From Druceiella hillmani (taxonomy: Eukaryota > Arthropoda > Insecta > Lepidoptera > Hepialidae), in contig JAYKKI010000126.1 of the NCBI GenBank assembly GCA_039881145.1, positions 1,289,501 through 1,353,500 of the forward strand: 64,000 nt of DNA, written 5' to 3'. The translations under genes and the position numbers were made by a program. This document shows positions 48,530 to 60,696 of this stretch, in pieces; positions within the stretch are counted from its first letter, which is position 1; each line of letters opens with the position of its first letter. A model generated the notes under the pieces. The model was not told the DNA's origin, searched no databases, and was given only the letters and a program-made list of their open reading frames with translations.

Positions 48530-48720
48530 TTACGTTTCTCTATATTTACAACCGATTTTTTCAGAAACAATACGACGTAGGGACTTGAAATTTGGTATAG
48601 TTAAAGATCTTTATTAATCCACATGTTCTGACTTTTTAAAAAAATCATGTAAGCATTAAATGGATGTAAACAAAAGTCTTAATTTTTTTAATGTTTTATC
48701 TGCTGCATGGAGTATCATTT
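48530..48720 (+). mobile_element. Lepidoptera-type interspersed repeat, internal fragment
   Basis: cgacgtagggacttgaaatt, tggtatagttaaagat and tccacatgttctgac resemble the internal region of moth repeats of the same general type. From memory only. Confidence 0.3.
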
Positions 48721-48738
48721 GAAAAGGCACTTAATGAA

Positions 48739-48740
48739 GA

Positions 48741-48810
<70 letters not shown>
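48739..48810. repeat. (AT)n microsatellite
   Basis: An AT run with one C interruption. Confidence 0.96.
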
Positions 48811-49451
48811 TTTAAATTTAATATGTAAAAAGTGATATATATTAAATAATAATAGAGCATTTCATTCCCTCATTTTATCGGAAATTAGGTAGTTAAAAAT
48901 CATGAAAAAATTAGATTGGTAAAATCTGATTTGAGCATTACAGGAAAATTACAGCGGTTAACTTGACTAACATTAATATTACTGAGATATTTCATATATT
49001 TATAAACGACCTTGTATAGTAATACATACTTGTAGTCAATCGCTAGCGAATTAATAATACGAAAAGAATAAGGTGAAAATTATTTCTTACATTTAAATAC
49101 ATTCTATTTAATGAATATCTGTTATTGACTATATATTTCGGCTAGCTAGGTATTTCTTTGTTTTTGTATCAATGCAATAGAAATACATTTTTGAAAACAT
49201 TAAATCACATATCTTCTGATGGACAGAACTAATGGCGATGAAACAAATATTCCAGTAGATTTGTATAATGTTATTAAAAATAGTATCCGAATTAGCTTAA
49301 AGTTTCTACGTCATGCGTATACAAACAAGTATACAAGCACAGATAGACAAAAATTATAAACACAAAGTACGAGTATTTGTGGTTTATTACATATTTCATT
49401 ACAAATACTTTTACATGTAGTCAGGCCAACTCTACAGTTTTCTTATAAACA

Positions 49452-49452
<1 letters not shown>

Positions 49453-49506
<54 letters not shown>
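49453..49506. repeat. (AT)n microsatellite
   Basis: An uninterrupted AT run. Confidence 0.97.
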
Positions 49507-49510
<4 letters not shown>

Positions 49511-51297
49511 ACAGTAACGTATGTAACAATCAAATTTACACAGGTTAAATCTAAACCTATCAAAATAATTATTATGAATATTAACAATATCTCATATGGT
49601 GAAATATTCATAGGCGCCTAATTTATAAGGATTCTGTACATACGTACGAAACTAGTATAATGTGAGTTTTTCTAGTACTTGATAAGTTTATTTCATGATT
49701 TCATCTTCAACAAGTTCTAGAATATGACAACAGTGAAAATTTAATCCGTTTTCAACAGTTTAAATCCGTTTTCATGTGATGTACAATCACAGAGACAGAT
49801 AAACATGTTCGTATTGTATTAAACAATGTTCCTTGGGAAATATTTATGGACACGTACGACACATATGATATTGTGATCATCTTTCGTTTCTCGCTTTCAA
49901 AACTTAAAACTAATGGAATGTGGTGAATGATTCCTTAACTTCATTGATTTCGATTGTTGAGAACCGATTTTGGAAGCAAATAATTTTGTACCAATTTTGG
50001 TAAAATTTTACGATGTGTTTGAAATGTGACTCCAAGATATCTTTTTTCTCTATAAATTCAGAATTTATCATTTTTCTCTATAAATTCATATTTCAATTTA
50101 TGAGTACAACTCCAGACCGCAAACGGGCAATCGTCGTGGCCAGTGATACAAAGCTGACCTTGTATTTGTTATTTCACAATATCTATTACCATATGTTTAA
50201 ATTTTTCAAATTCGTTTAAATGTTACATATCATATCTATTATTTATCTATTACTATATTTTTATCTATTTGTATTTTATGACAATCATCTTTTCGAAACA
50301 ATTTTTTGTTTCTTTTAATGCTTTATTTTTGGTTAAGTCAAGTTAGATAATGGCCACTTAATTTCAATAATAATCTTGTACTAGCTGTATAATAACGCTC
50401 CCAGAAAAGAAAATTCATTATTAACTAATACATCACATTCCTCAACGTTGGCATGTAAAAGTGGGGCTAAATTTTATGTGAGGGTTATTCCTGTACAAAA
50501 TTGTTTAACTGATAAAGTGTATTTCGTATTTACACGTTTCGTGCACATTTTGGCTTTAACCAAAGTGGATTGGCAGTTTATTAGACTGTATTGGCGCATT
50601 GGATCATGCTGCTGATCAGAGATCAATATCAATTCTTTCAGAAATCTTTTTTTTCGCTTCTTTGTATACTCTGTCAATCTTCACTACTTTTTTGATTCCA
50701 TTGGAATTTCTAGCGTCAGTAAGACGTTAATGATGTGATTCTGATTTCTTTACATGAAAACTAACGTATGTTTTGAAAATAAATTTATACAGAAAAGATT
50801 GTGAATAGCATATAAATATATTGAAATACTACGGCAACTGTACAATAACAGTGCACGATAAGAACCTCGGCGAGAAAATTTAACTCTCTTTCCTCCTGTA
50901 CATTTGCCAAAATGTGAATTAAAATTTTCTGTTAAATATTCGTTTGATTATGAACTAAATTATAATTTGTTTCAGCGTAATTATTACATATTTTCTGATA
51001 AATCGAATTCTTTTTTCAGACATTTAATATACCAATTTGGAAAAAAAAATGCGTTTTCCTAAAATGTTATACTGGTTTTAAGTTCTAATCAACCTAACAA
51101 AAAAGGTATATAATAATAAAGACGTGTTAATGTTACTTACTGGGATAATTTTCTGAAACAATTCGAATGCATTAAATAGTCACATAAATGGAATTGAATT
51201 GAAGTTGATTATCATTAGATTGAAATTAATTCGAGTACCAATATAACGCTTGAATGACTGTGGTAGAGACAATTTTAGATTTATAGATTTCCATATA
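49507..51297. other. Intergenic, two weak coding-like traces
   Basis: Segment 50100-50160 encodes MSTTPDRKRAIVVASDTKLT in one frame, and 50474-50677 (minus) is a Lys-rich frame. Neither is supported by a second feature. Confidence 0.4.
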
Positions 51298-51840
51298 ATA
51301 AAAAAAACCTTGTCAAGTGCGAGAAGAACCGCATTGCAAGAGATTCCGACACATTAAGGACATATTTAAAGGGAGACTATTTTCAGATATTAATCTTTCA
51401 TAATAAAAACGTTTTGAGTAGTTTCGAAAGTAAGGGGCCATGCTAAATTTTCGGATGTTTTTGGAATATATTTTGAAATATGATATAAAGTAAGAAAAAA
51501 AATGTTTTCTGTGCCTCATAATGAAATGATACCGATGTGATATAGAAATTAAAAAGAAAATTTTAAGGCTCTTTATATCATACGTCTTTATTTCTTAAAG
51601 AATTTAGTAAAAAATATAGGGGTTGATGAGATGTATTACTATACAAATTTCAAATTTCTACACGTGTGCATATTTTTTACATATTTTTCAGTATATTTTT
51701 GAAGGTATGATACCTAAAGTTGTGAAAAAAATATTTGTCAAATCCTTATAACTAGTCCTTTCAGACAATGCTACGCACAATTTACGGAATCGATATAAGA
51801 AAAAAGTGATTTTAATGAAAAGTTTTATTTTTAGTCTCAA
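51298..51840 (+). mobile_element. Lepidoptera-type interspersed repeat, 5' part
   Basis: It opens aaaaaaaccttgtcaagtgc, then gagaagaaccgcattgcaag and agattccg, a decayed form of the remembered AAACCGGCCAAGTGCGAGTC ... GGGTTCCG start. The 3' end is not recognised, so the element is truncated or too diverged. Confidence 0.5.
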
Positions 51841-53415
51841 AATATGGAGATAAACAACTATTGTGAATTGGAAGATTGTTACGAATAAAACAAATGGAAC
51901 TAAAACAAAAAATTTAAGCCCACAGATACTAAGGCACTCTATATACTTTGACAGTAAATGTCGGATGCGAATATTTATTTTCTCTAGGAATATGGATGTT
52001 TGCTGTAGAAAATTGATCTCTTACAATAGGTAAATGCTTTCCTCAAAATTATTTTTAGTAAACTGAAAGTAAATATGAAACATAACATTTAATTTCTCGA
52101 TTTTAATAACAGAGTTGGCACATATTTGAAAAGCACCGTTTATATTCAATTAAAAAATATTCTGTAATTAAGTTTTACTTTAAGTTTAAATTAATTTCCG
52201 TACATTGAACACTTATCGATTTCAAAGTGAAAGACGTTAATGAAAATAACAAGACCTTTTATCTTACACCTCAGGTAGTTTTAGCTTTGGTCTATTTTGT
52301 CCTATATATATTTTTGTCATAAATCCTGCTGTTTTTGTCTTCTTAAGTATTTCCTTTGCATTATTTTGTGTAACTCATTTAAATATTGGTATTGACCTTA
52401 TTCTCATTTCGTTTCGGAAATCATTTAGTTTTTAGACGTGTTATCGTATAATATTGTACTTTTTGGGATTTAACTAGTATTTTTACTTTTTTCGAAGTTT
52501 TAGTACAGTAATTTTTATTTTAAGGATTTCTAGCTCTGTTAACATTCTTAAAATATTTTATGTATGACTATTTATGCATTAATTTCTGTCTATGAAATAT
52601 ATTGTTATGTGTTTGTTGTAATGTTGCTTTTAATGTCTATTTTTCCTCTTTTTATACTATTTTTTTGAGTTTAAGTCATTGGGCTGCTGAGTGTGTGTGA
52701 TTCATGTTGTATATTTTTCTTGTGACTTCCCTGAGCTTCTTGCTACTACTCATGCTAATTCTGCACCAGATCTATTAGTAACCCGAAAGGAACACATGAG
52801 AATGGACTCATAGTATTTTTTATTGATAAATGAGCTTTTTTTAATCTCTCTTTTCACTTTATTTATGTAAACCTTTAACCTATCAGTAATCTATTGAATA
52901 ATTTTGTGCGTAGCATAAATAGCTGTGTTTCTTTAAATTCCGTACCATTTATTGCAACTATTATTAATATGAACTTTCATTATCATTATTATTACTATAA
53001 CATAGAATTAAATAAAATATAGTTTTAAATTTTAATGTATACCGATATCGTACTATGTGTGCAAGTTTTGCTAAATAGTCGATTAATAACAATTAGCGTA
53101 TATGCCCATAAATTTTAGTTAGATAAATTGTAATGAGATTTCTTTGAAAGAGAGTACAATAATCAGTTGAGGGTCGGTCAAGAATTTATATTTGTACTCA
53201 TTTCATAACGGCGTGCATGTATATATACGGTGTATAAAGTAAAGTTCATAAACATTCGAACTCAGTGAAAGGTAACCTAAACTACATTAAATCTTAAAAT
53301 CATCTGTTATTAAGAACATGATTTAAATATGTTGCTTGCTAAAGCTCTATGTTGCTTGCTGTCGATTACTAAAGGAATTTAAGATAACCCTGGATAATCC
53401 TAGATGAAAACACGT
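51841..53415. other. Intergenic, nothing firmly recognised
   Basis: Segment 52725-52800 is slightly GC-richer and may be a decayed retroelement tail. Confidence 0.5.
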
Positions 53416-53545
53416 TCCATAGAGCATCATCTATGGTGTAATAAGGAAATCAATTTCATAGGGAATCTACGGTGCAGTGGTATACGCATTGTTTATTAAA
53501 AGCTTTTTGGACAAAATCCATAGAGTGTAATCTATGGTGCACTAG
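53416..53545 (+). repeat. Three short hairpin units
   Basis: ccatagagcatcatctatgg (53417), catagggaatctacgg (53457) and ccatagagtgtaatctatgg (53518) are each self-complementary at the ends and are followed by gtgta, gtgca and gtgca. They form a spaced, degenerate repeat with hairpin potential. Confidence 0.7.
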
Positions 53546-54439
53546 TAAAAGCCTCGATTAATTTTACATGTCAACGGTTTATTTCAATTATTTAAATGAT
53601 TTGTCTCTACAAAACCAAAAGTCCACGAGAGAGAAGTTTTGGGCCCAGCTGGTTATTAACATTTGTGAAAAATTTTATAAAAAATCAACGTATTCTTAAA
53701 AGCCTAAACTGTTTACATATAACAGTAACCTAACTGTGTGTAGACATTTTGTAATAAGGGTTTTATATATACTTAACAAACTTTTTTGTCCTAATTCTAA
53801 CAACGTTTCACCTGCTTCTGTACCCGTTCTTGAATTTAAAATTTCAGACAGAATTTTTTTTTATAAGGGCAACAAAATTACACTCCGTCGAATTCTGAGT
53901 ACTGCTCTTTTATATTTATAAAATGAAGATGAAATAAAATTTAAAATGAAAATATTTACTACTGTACGAAAACTACTCTCTTTTTTCTAAAGCGAGCTTT
54001 TTATTTTATTATTAAGTTAAAACTGTTTGAAAGCGCATATATCCTATAAAGTTATTTTAACCCACAAATAAAATCAAATTATCATCAACCATATTTTAAC
54101 TACTATTTTGTTTGATTTTAACGACTTTTCGAATATTTTCCCTAATATTAAATAATTGAATCTTTTTAAATGTATGTTTCAGTCGTTAATTTTTTCTGTA
54201 CAATAAATAAGCCATGAATATTTGCAATATATAAATGTTTAACAAGTTTTTAACATATTCGTTTGAGAAATTTAATCTACATAAACTAAAAACTGATGCG
54301 ATGAACTAAATATTGATGAAACATGACTAATCGAAACCAGTGCGCAGTTCAGAAAATTAACGTAAGTACTCGCAGCATACGTGTCTATCGCTATCACAGC
54401 ATGCGTTATCTTTTTTGATTATTGTCATTACAATTGTCA
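53546..54439. other. Intergenic, nothing recognised
   Basis: Only short frames, for example 53736-53921, with no domain. Confidence 0.5.
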
Positions 54440-54770
54440 TTCGTATATGCAACCCTCTTGTAACCCCTAAGGATAGACCATTTTCCTGTTGGCATGTACC
54501 CGGTCCATACGTCACACGATGAGAGCCTCTTCACAGGCTCAATTTAGTTAACAACATTTGGGTGCACAGCGTGGAATTAGCTCCCCGCCTCCACATTTTA
54601 ATTACGGCTGTCGTTGTGTCCTCGTTGGTGAATTGAGCGCTTTGTTACCGTGCTCGAAGTTAGTATACGGCAAGAATTATGCTTGTGGAGACATGAGAAT
54701 GAGAGTGGCGTGTATACGGTGCAGATATGTTTTACTGTATTATTATTATTATTATGTTTATGCAATATGA
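54440..54770 (+). mobile_element. GC-richer island, possible LTR/primer-binding-site remnant
   Basis: Composition jumps to near 50% GC. tttgggtgcacagcgtggaa (about 54556) recalls the sequence just inside the 5' LTR of insect gypsy/BEL elements (TTTGGNGCCCAGCGTGGG). The preceding 120 bp would then be the LTR end, and the following open frame (about 54553-54770, SSPPPHFNYGCRCVLVGEL) the leader or gag start. An alternative is a host exon. A (tat)n run ends it. Confidence 0.3.
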
Positions 54771-55099
54771 GCAGTGTTTACATTTTACGTCAGGAGAAAA
54801 TTTTAATTATTTATGGATCGTATTAAAACAAAGTATAATTTAACAAAAATACATATTGTATAATATCAAGATCCCCACCTAATGAAAAACATGTAAAATT
54901 GAAAGTGTTACTACGAAAATTTAATGAGTTTTCCTATAAATAAAGAAAAATTTGCTTTTTTATGACCTTCAATCGTTTGAATAATTGTTACTTAAATAAA
55001 TGACAAAATAAATGTTTATCTCTTCTAATATACCATAAATTAAAAATATCAAAGTAACCAAAACCGTGTTTTAAAAAAAATTATCAAGTCACGTATAGA

Positions 55100-55648
55100 A
55101 ATCACATAACGATTTTGGGTACTTATAAACATTTAAGTGTACAGAGTATTTCTATTACTTTACGAGTATTTGCTTATCACAAGGTACATATATTTTCTGA
55201 GCATATTTAAAAAATTACAAGGTCTAGAAAAATAGACATAGTTTTCCTACGTTCTTTGAGTAGTATTCTAAAAATATTCGGTAGTTTCGGAAAAAAGGGC
55301 TAAGGGAACATATTTTTAACATATTTTTTAGTATACTTATCTAAAATTACGACAAAAATATTTTTTCGAACTTATTAATACCCCCTCAAACGGCATTCCA
55401 CAATATATTTAATTGAAGAAGAGAATTAAGCACATCATTTGTACCCCCAAATCTAAAATTTCCAAATAAACATTTTTGAGAGTTACCATTCAACATATGT
55501 GCGGGTTAACATATTTTATTACTATGTGAAATTTTGAGTGTTATCGTCGAGCAGTTTCTGGGGAAAACGACTTAGATAGAAATGAAGTTAGACACGTTAA
55601 TGGTTTTATAGGATTCCGTTTTTCCTTTTGAGGTATGGAACTCTAAAT
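55100..55648 (+). mobile_element. Lepidoptera-type interspersed repeat, 3' part
   Basis: It includes taccccctcaaacggcattc, gtcgagcagtttctgggg and the terminus ataggattccgtttttcctt, then ttgaggtatggaactctaaa. This matches the 3' terminus at 24540-24600 in order and orientation. Confidence 0.55.
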
Positions 55649-56350
55649 ATATAGACCTAATCGATCAAAATTTACAAAAAAACGCGAAATATCAATAGAT
55701 TGGTAAATATTAAGTATAACGTGTTTAAAATTGGACAAAATATACAGATCTGTCATGATAAAATAGTTCCAGACCACTAGGGGTCAATATTTAGCTATAT
55801 TTATTAAAGAAGAGCTTTCTCTAAAATAAATTTCATATTTAAAATTATTTATTTAAATTATATTATTATGAATATTTTTGAAGAAAATAGAGGAATTGAG
55901 GTGATATTTTTTTAGATAAGGCTAATTAATTTTTACAAAAAAACCTTCCCTATTAAAGAAAAGCTTCTTTCACAGAAATGCGGATACTTTCAAATTTATG
56001 TAAATATTTATAAATTTTCCACTCCATTAAATTCCAATAATCTAACGCAAAGCTAATTGTTTCATTCCTTGCAAAAAATGGTCAAAAAATATTATATTCC
56101 TCCAATATTAGAATCTGTATATAATTGCAATTTTTTTAACAACCATGTAATTGTCATCGAAAATCTTCACAAATAATTCTTTCTGCTATAAAATAAATCT
56201 TTTCCATGATATTTCTTACAAAATTTAACACTTCTTTCTAACTCTGTTTAGGGACAAGCGGATGATATAGTAACATTAATAGAGGTGAACTTAATAGGGG
56301 TCTCTGAACATAATACTACGTACTCTTATAATACATAAAAGTATTATAGC

Positions 56351-56353
<3 letters not shown>
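55649..56353. other. Intergenic, nothing recognised
   Basis: A+T-rich with no sustained frame. Confidence 0.55.

Positions 56354-56402
<49 letters not shown>
56354..56402. repeat. (AT)n microsatellite
   Basis: An AT run flanked by agcatt/gcatta, about 48 bp. Confidence 0.96.
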
Positions 56403-56404
<2 letters not shown>

Positions 56405-56840
56405 TTATGAGTGTAATTGTTTCATGAATATAGATTAGCATATAACCACCACTCACAAAAATGTTCTATTGACAACGTTAGAAACAGAAGAAAACATCTT
56501 AAAATCATGCAGAAGATATCAAATTACTCGCTTGTCAGAATGGACATGACATTTTTAGTTTTCGCACCTTAATTGAATATGAATTAAAGATATTGGGAAC
56601 TTTTCCAATTGATTTTACTAATTTGCAACTTCTTATATCTCTATTAGTTTACCCCTAACAATCTATAACATTTAAGATGACTTACCTTTGTTGTTATTAA
56701 AACGAAATAATGCTCCAATAGAAACAAACTTTCAAAAGTTCGTAAGTAGTTATTGTGATGAGTTAAGTTATTTCGTGTAATTAAGTTGTTGATTCCTTTC
56801 ATCTTATTTTTTTGAATTTCCGTATTCTTAAATTCTTTCA

Positions 56841-57346
56841 ATAGTCAAACTCTGTAAATAACAAGCCCAAAAACAAGCCCATTTTCATCAAAGGGATTTC
56901 GGAATTGCAAACAAATAATAAAAAAATTAATTAATCGATATAGGTAAAAGTCACGAAAAGAGCAAGTCATTTGGGTCCTGTAATATTTTAACCGTAACTA
57001 CTGTCTTTCGATAGTCAAACTCTATAAATAACAAGCCCAAAAACAAGCCCATTTTCCTCAAAGGGATTTCGGAATTGCAAACAAATAATAAAAAAATTAA
57101 TGAATCGATATAGGTAAAAGTCACGAAAAGAGCAAGTCATTTGGGTCCTGTAATATTTTAACCGTAACTACTGTCCTTCGATAGTCAAACTCTGTAAATA
57201 ACAAGCCCAAAAACAAGCCCATGTTCCTCAAAGGGATTTCGGAATTGCAAACAAATAATAAAAAAATTAATTAATCGATATAGGTAAAAGTCACGGAAAG
57301 AGCAAGTCATTTGGGTCCTATAATATTTTAACCGTAACTACTGTCT
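56841..57346 (+). repeat. 170-bp tandem repeat, three units
   Basis: Units beginning atagtcaaactct start at 56841, 57011 and 57181, an exact 170-bp period, differing by only a few substitutions (tcatcaaag/tcctcaaag, ttaatcg/tgaatcg, cacgaaa/cacggaa). The period is close to a nucleosome repeat. The high identity implies recent amplification or homogenisation. Confidence 0.96.
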
Positions 57347-57985
57347 GCTGTGCCGCCACAATTAGTTGTTGGCCACTCGCACGAATAATTCAAGGAAAAT
57401 ACTTACGAGTACATCCTTGTACAAGTCAAATTCAGTATTACCAACCGTTGCGAATTTCGTTTAAGTGAATAATTGCGAATTTCGTAACAGTTCTATTATC
57501 CTCGTGTCAGTGGTAAAATTGGTCGAATACATATTGGGTTACACACAAGAAACATATTTTTAGTTACCATTTATACACATAAAAATAATGTTTCTTAATT
57601 ATTAAGCAATATAGAATCCAAAAATTAACTGTAAAACTACAAATATATATAGTACTAAGATCCTAAAACTAAAAATTCTGTATGTGCTTTATGAAGAAAA
57701 AATTGTGCAGAAAAATTAGTAATATAATTAATACATTTAAAATAAAGTCAATTTTAATAATTGTGAAAATATAATAAAAGCAATAATTTGACGAGAAAAT
57801 ACTTTTATAAAAAAAATATAATAAATACCAACACAACCATTCATACCTTCAAAGAAAAAAGTTATGTATAGTCAGCCTCAGCAGCTCGTGCTCGTATCAA
57901 AAAGTACACTTAGACCAAAAACAAGGCAACCGTCTTTTTTAATATCGAAAATTGTATCAAAATTCGATAGAGCTTGAATAGCTGA
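57347..57985. other. Intergenic, nothing recognised
   Basis: A GC-richer patch at 57346-57400 (tgccgccacaattagttgtt) directly follows the tandem repeat. It has no open frame of note. Confidence 0.5.
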
Positions 57986-58256
<271 letters not shown>

Positions 58257-59955
58257 AGGAAAATATCTGTGCGTAGGGTTACTATATGACAAATGAATGA
58301 CCTTGTCTATAATGAATGATGTCCTTTGCATTTTCTAGATAAACAAGTACCATTAAAATTAATTTTTCTATAAAAATGCAATACTACACTCTATATAAAA
58401 TTCAATTGTTTCGTGTCCATTTATTTGTCTTACGGTTGTACTATTAAACCGTTGGGTTATTAGAAGACTACTTCTTTTTTAGTTTTTACTTACTTATTGA
58501 TAAGTCTGGTAATGTTAAACATTACGTTCTATAAATTTCTATAAATTTGTGAAATTACAGTGATCATAATGCACTATGGGAAAAAGTCTATCCTTTAAAA
58601 TGCGACTCAGAAAAGTTAAATTCTAATATTTATTCAAACACATTATTTTTATATTTCTAGGTATACGCAATGAAATACAGATTACTTATAATTTTTTCAC
58701 ATCTGTTCGACCGTTTGATGCAGCTTCACTGTTCCCACAGTTTTAAGTCGATGTTTACAAAAATTAGGTACTTCATATTGGGATTTCAATTAATAGGTAG
58801 CAAAAAGTTTGAAAAATATATCAATAGGAGATTAGGAGACTTTTCACTTAAAAGTGAGAATTTTTTTTCGAACTCCCGACAAGTTTTATTCCAAATAAAA
58901 TAATGTCAAAAAGTTTTAAAATTAAATTTAATTCGCCATAAATCTCGAATTATGTTTGCGAAATGATTAATTTCAAAGATAAATATAATTATTTCTCAAT
59001 TCTTTATTTTTCAATTGTGCATTTGAAATATGTAGAATAAATTTAAATACTAGATGTTGACTAGAAAGTTCAAAAAAATATTTTTGGTTAATTTGTATAA
59101 ATATCAAGACTGTACAAATACAAGACTATAGAAGATAATGAGTATTTTGACACAAATTTGTATAATTTTGATATTTGCTTTCATTTCTTTTCATTACATT
59201 ACATATTTTCTATCTCTACCAAGCGGCCCTCTCCAATCTGTCTGATACAATTTCTTTCTTTTATAATTAGAGGAGTATAATAAAGCTCATAAATATTAAT
59301 ACATAGTACATTCTCATTACGACGCACGTTATTAATTAACGTAACATTAATTAATAATTTTTGAAATATTGACAACAAAGGAAATAACAATGTTGAAGCC
59401 TAATCAATTTGAAAGCATCTGGTACTACTCGGTTGCCATAAAAGAAGTATATTAGAAAAATTAAATGGCCCACCATTTTCCTGTCAAATCAACTAAATTT
59501 GTATGGTGTGAAAATAGATCGATATATATTCAGATATAGCCCAGATCGGATATCACAGATCAAATCATTAATCAAAATATTTTTTGTGGTGGTTTATTTA
59601 AATATTTACAACAGCATTGCATTGCTTGTTTTGAATTATATAAATTACAGAATTTGTTTGCCTCTTTTCAGTTTTTTATTTTTACCCAATTGGGTTTTTT
59701 GAATCTTTTATATTATCAGTCGTGTTTTTGCAGTCAGTTTTTAACAATTTTGTTTATTTTAATTTTTTTTCAGTTTTACTATCAAATAACTTATTCAGTT
59801 AGATATTGGGTGGTATTAGTAAGTAAAACCCTCTACCATAAAGTGAGGTGAATAAGTTGTGGTTTCAGGGAAAAGGAACGGACAAAATTGTATTAAATTT
59901 TAGTTATATATGTTGCGCCGAAAAAATCATGTTGAAGACGACGGACAACGATGTC
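58257..59955. other. Intergenic, several T-rich chance frames
   Basis: Frame 58670-58903 (77 codons, preceded by tatttctag) and hydrophobic frames 59499-59851 have no recognisable domain and low-complexity composition. Segment 59463-59500 is a diverged relative of the 61-bp unit at 1178. Confidence 0.45.
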
Positions 59956-60080
59956 TGCCCCTCATGTATCTGCTCGTTTCGGGTCACTCACTCCCATAGG
60001 CAGCACCTCTCACGCCGCGCCTCGCCAACACCCACGCGACCTAGGGCCCCGACTCCGGCTCACACTTGCTAGTGCAAACG
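59956..60080. other. GC-rich island
   Basis: About 120 bp at roughly 60% GC in a very A+T-rich setting. Two plus-strand frames are open through it (SFRVTHSHRQHLSRRASPTP, and MSAPHVSARFGSLTPIGSTS). Neither matches a family I know. It may be a coding exon, a CpG-containing regulatory island or foreign sequence. Confidence 0.5.
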
Positions 60081-60589
60081 GCGTATTTAATAATTAAAAT
60101 CAATTCTGTATATGGTTAATCCGTAGAACAGCTACAATCTGACGTTCTCTTGTATTTTATTATTCAGATGGTTGTATTTGATAAACGTATTTTATTACTT
60201 ATATATTTCTTTATTACCCTGTCTTGTTATATTTAAGTACATAATGTCAATTGAATAGTATAACTAATAATTAAGAAAGTTTGCGCTGCAGTTAAAACAA
60301 AAGCATCTCTATAAGTAGTGATATTTTTTTGAACACATTGTCGTTCCAATTAACTTTAACATATAAGTTACGTGTATTTTCGTGATTCAAAACCGTTCAA
60401 TTTTATATCCTACTAGGAAGGTATAGAAAAAACGGACTATTTAATTTAGTTTCCAAAACTAGCTATTTCATATTTTTTAGAATTTGAAAGTACCTATTGT
60501 CTCTCGCACCGCTAAGACGAATCTAACGATGTCGTATGTGTTAAAATTCATGAAGTCATTTAAGCTACAGACCGGCCCAAAAAAATAAT

Positions 60590-60594
60590 ATCTG

Positions 60595-60664
<70 letters not shown>

Positions 60665-60696
60665 CTGTATGTATATATATATATATATATACAGAT
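60590..60696. repeat. (AT)n tract inside an inverted repeat
   Basis: atctgtatatat at the left and atatatacagat at the right enclose the AT run, with an internal taatctgtatg. Confidence 0.9.

Noticed and set aside
50100..50160. Peptide MSTTPDRKRAIVVASDTKLT resembling the start of a pogo/Tigger DNA-binding domain
   Set aside because: Only about 20 residues agree loosely and nothing downstream continues the domain.
50474..50677. Lys-rich minus-strand frame
   Set aside because: No domain, no flanking splice signals; adjacent frames show equally coding-like fragments.
59499..59851. Hydrophobic, membrane-like frames
   Set aside because: T-rich DNA encodes Phe/Leu/Ile runs by chance; no topology signal, homology or splice context.
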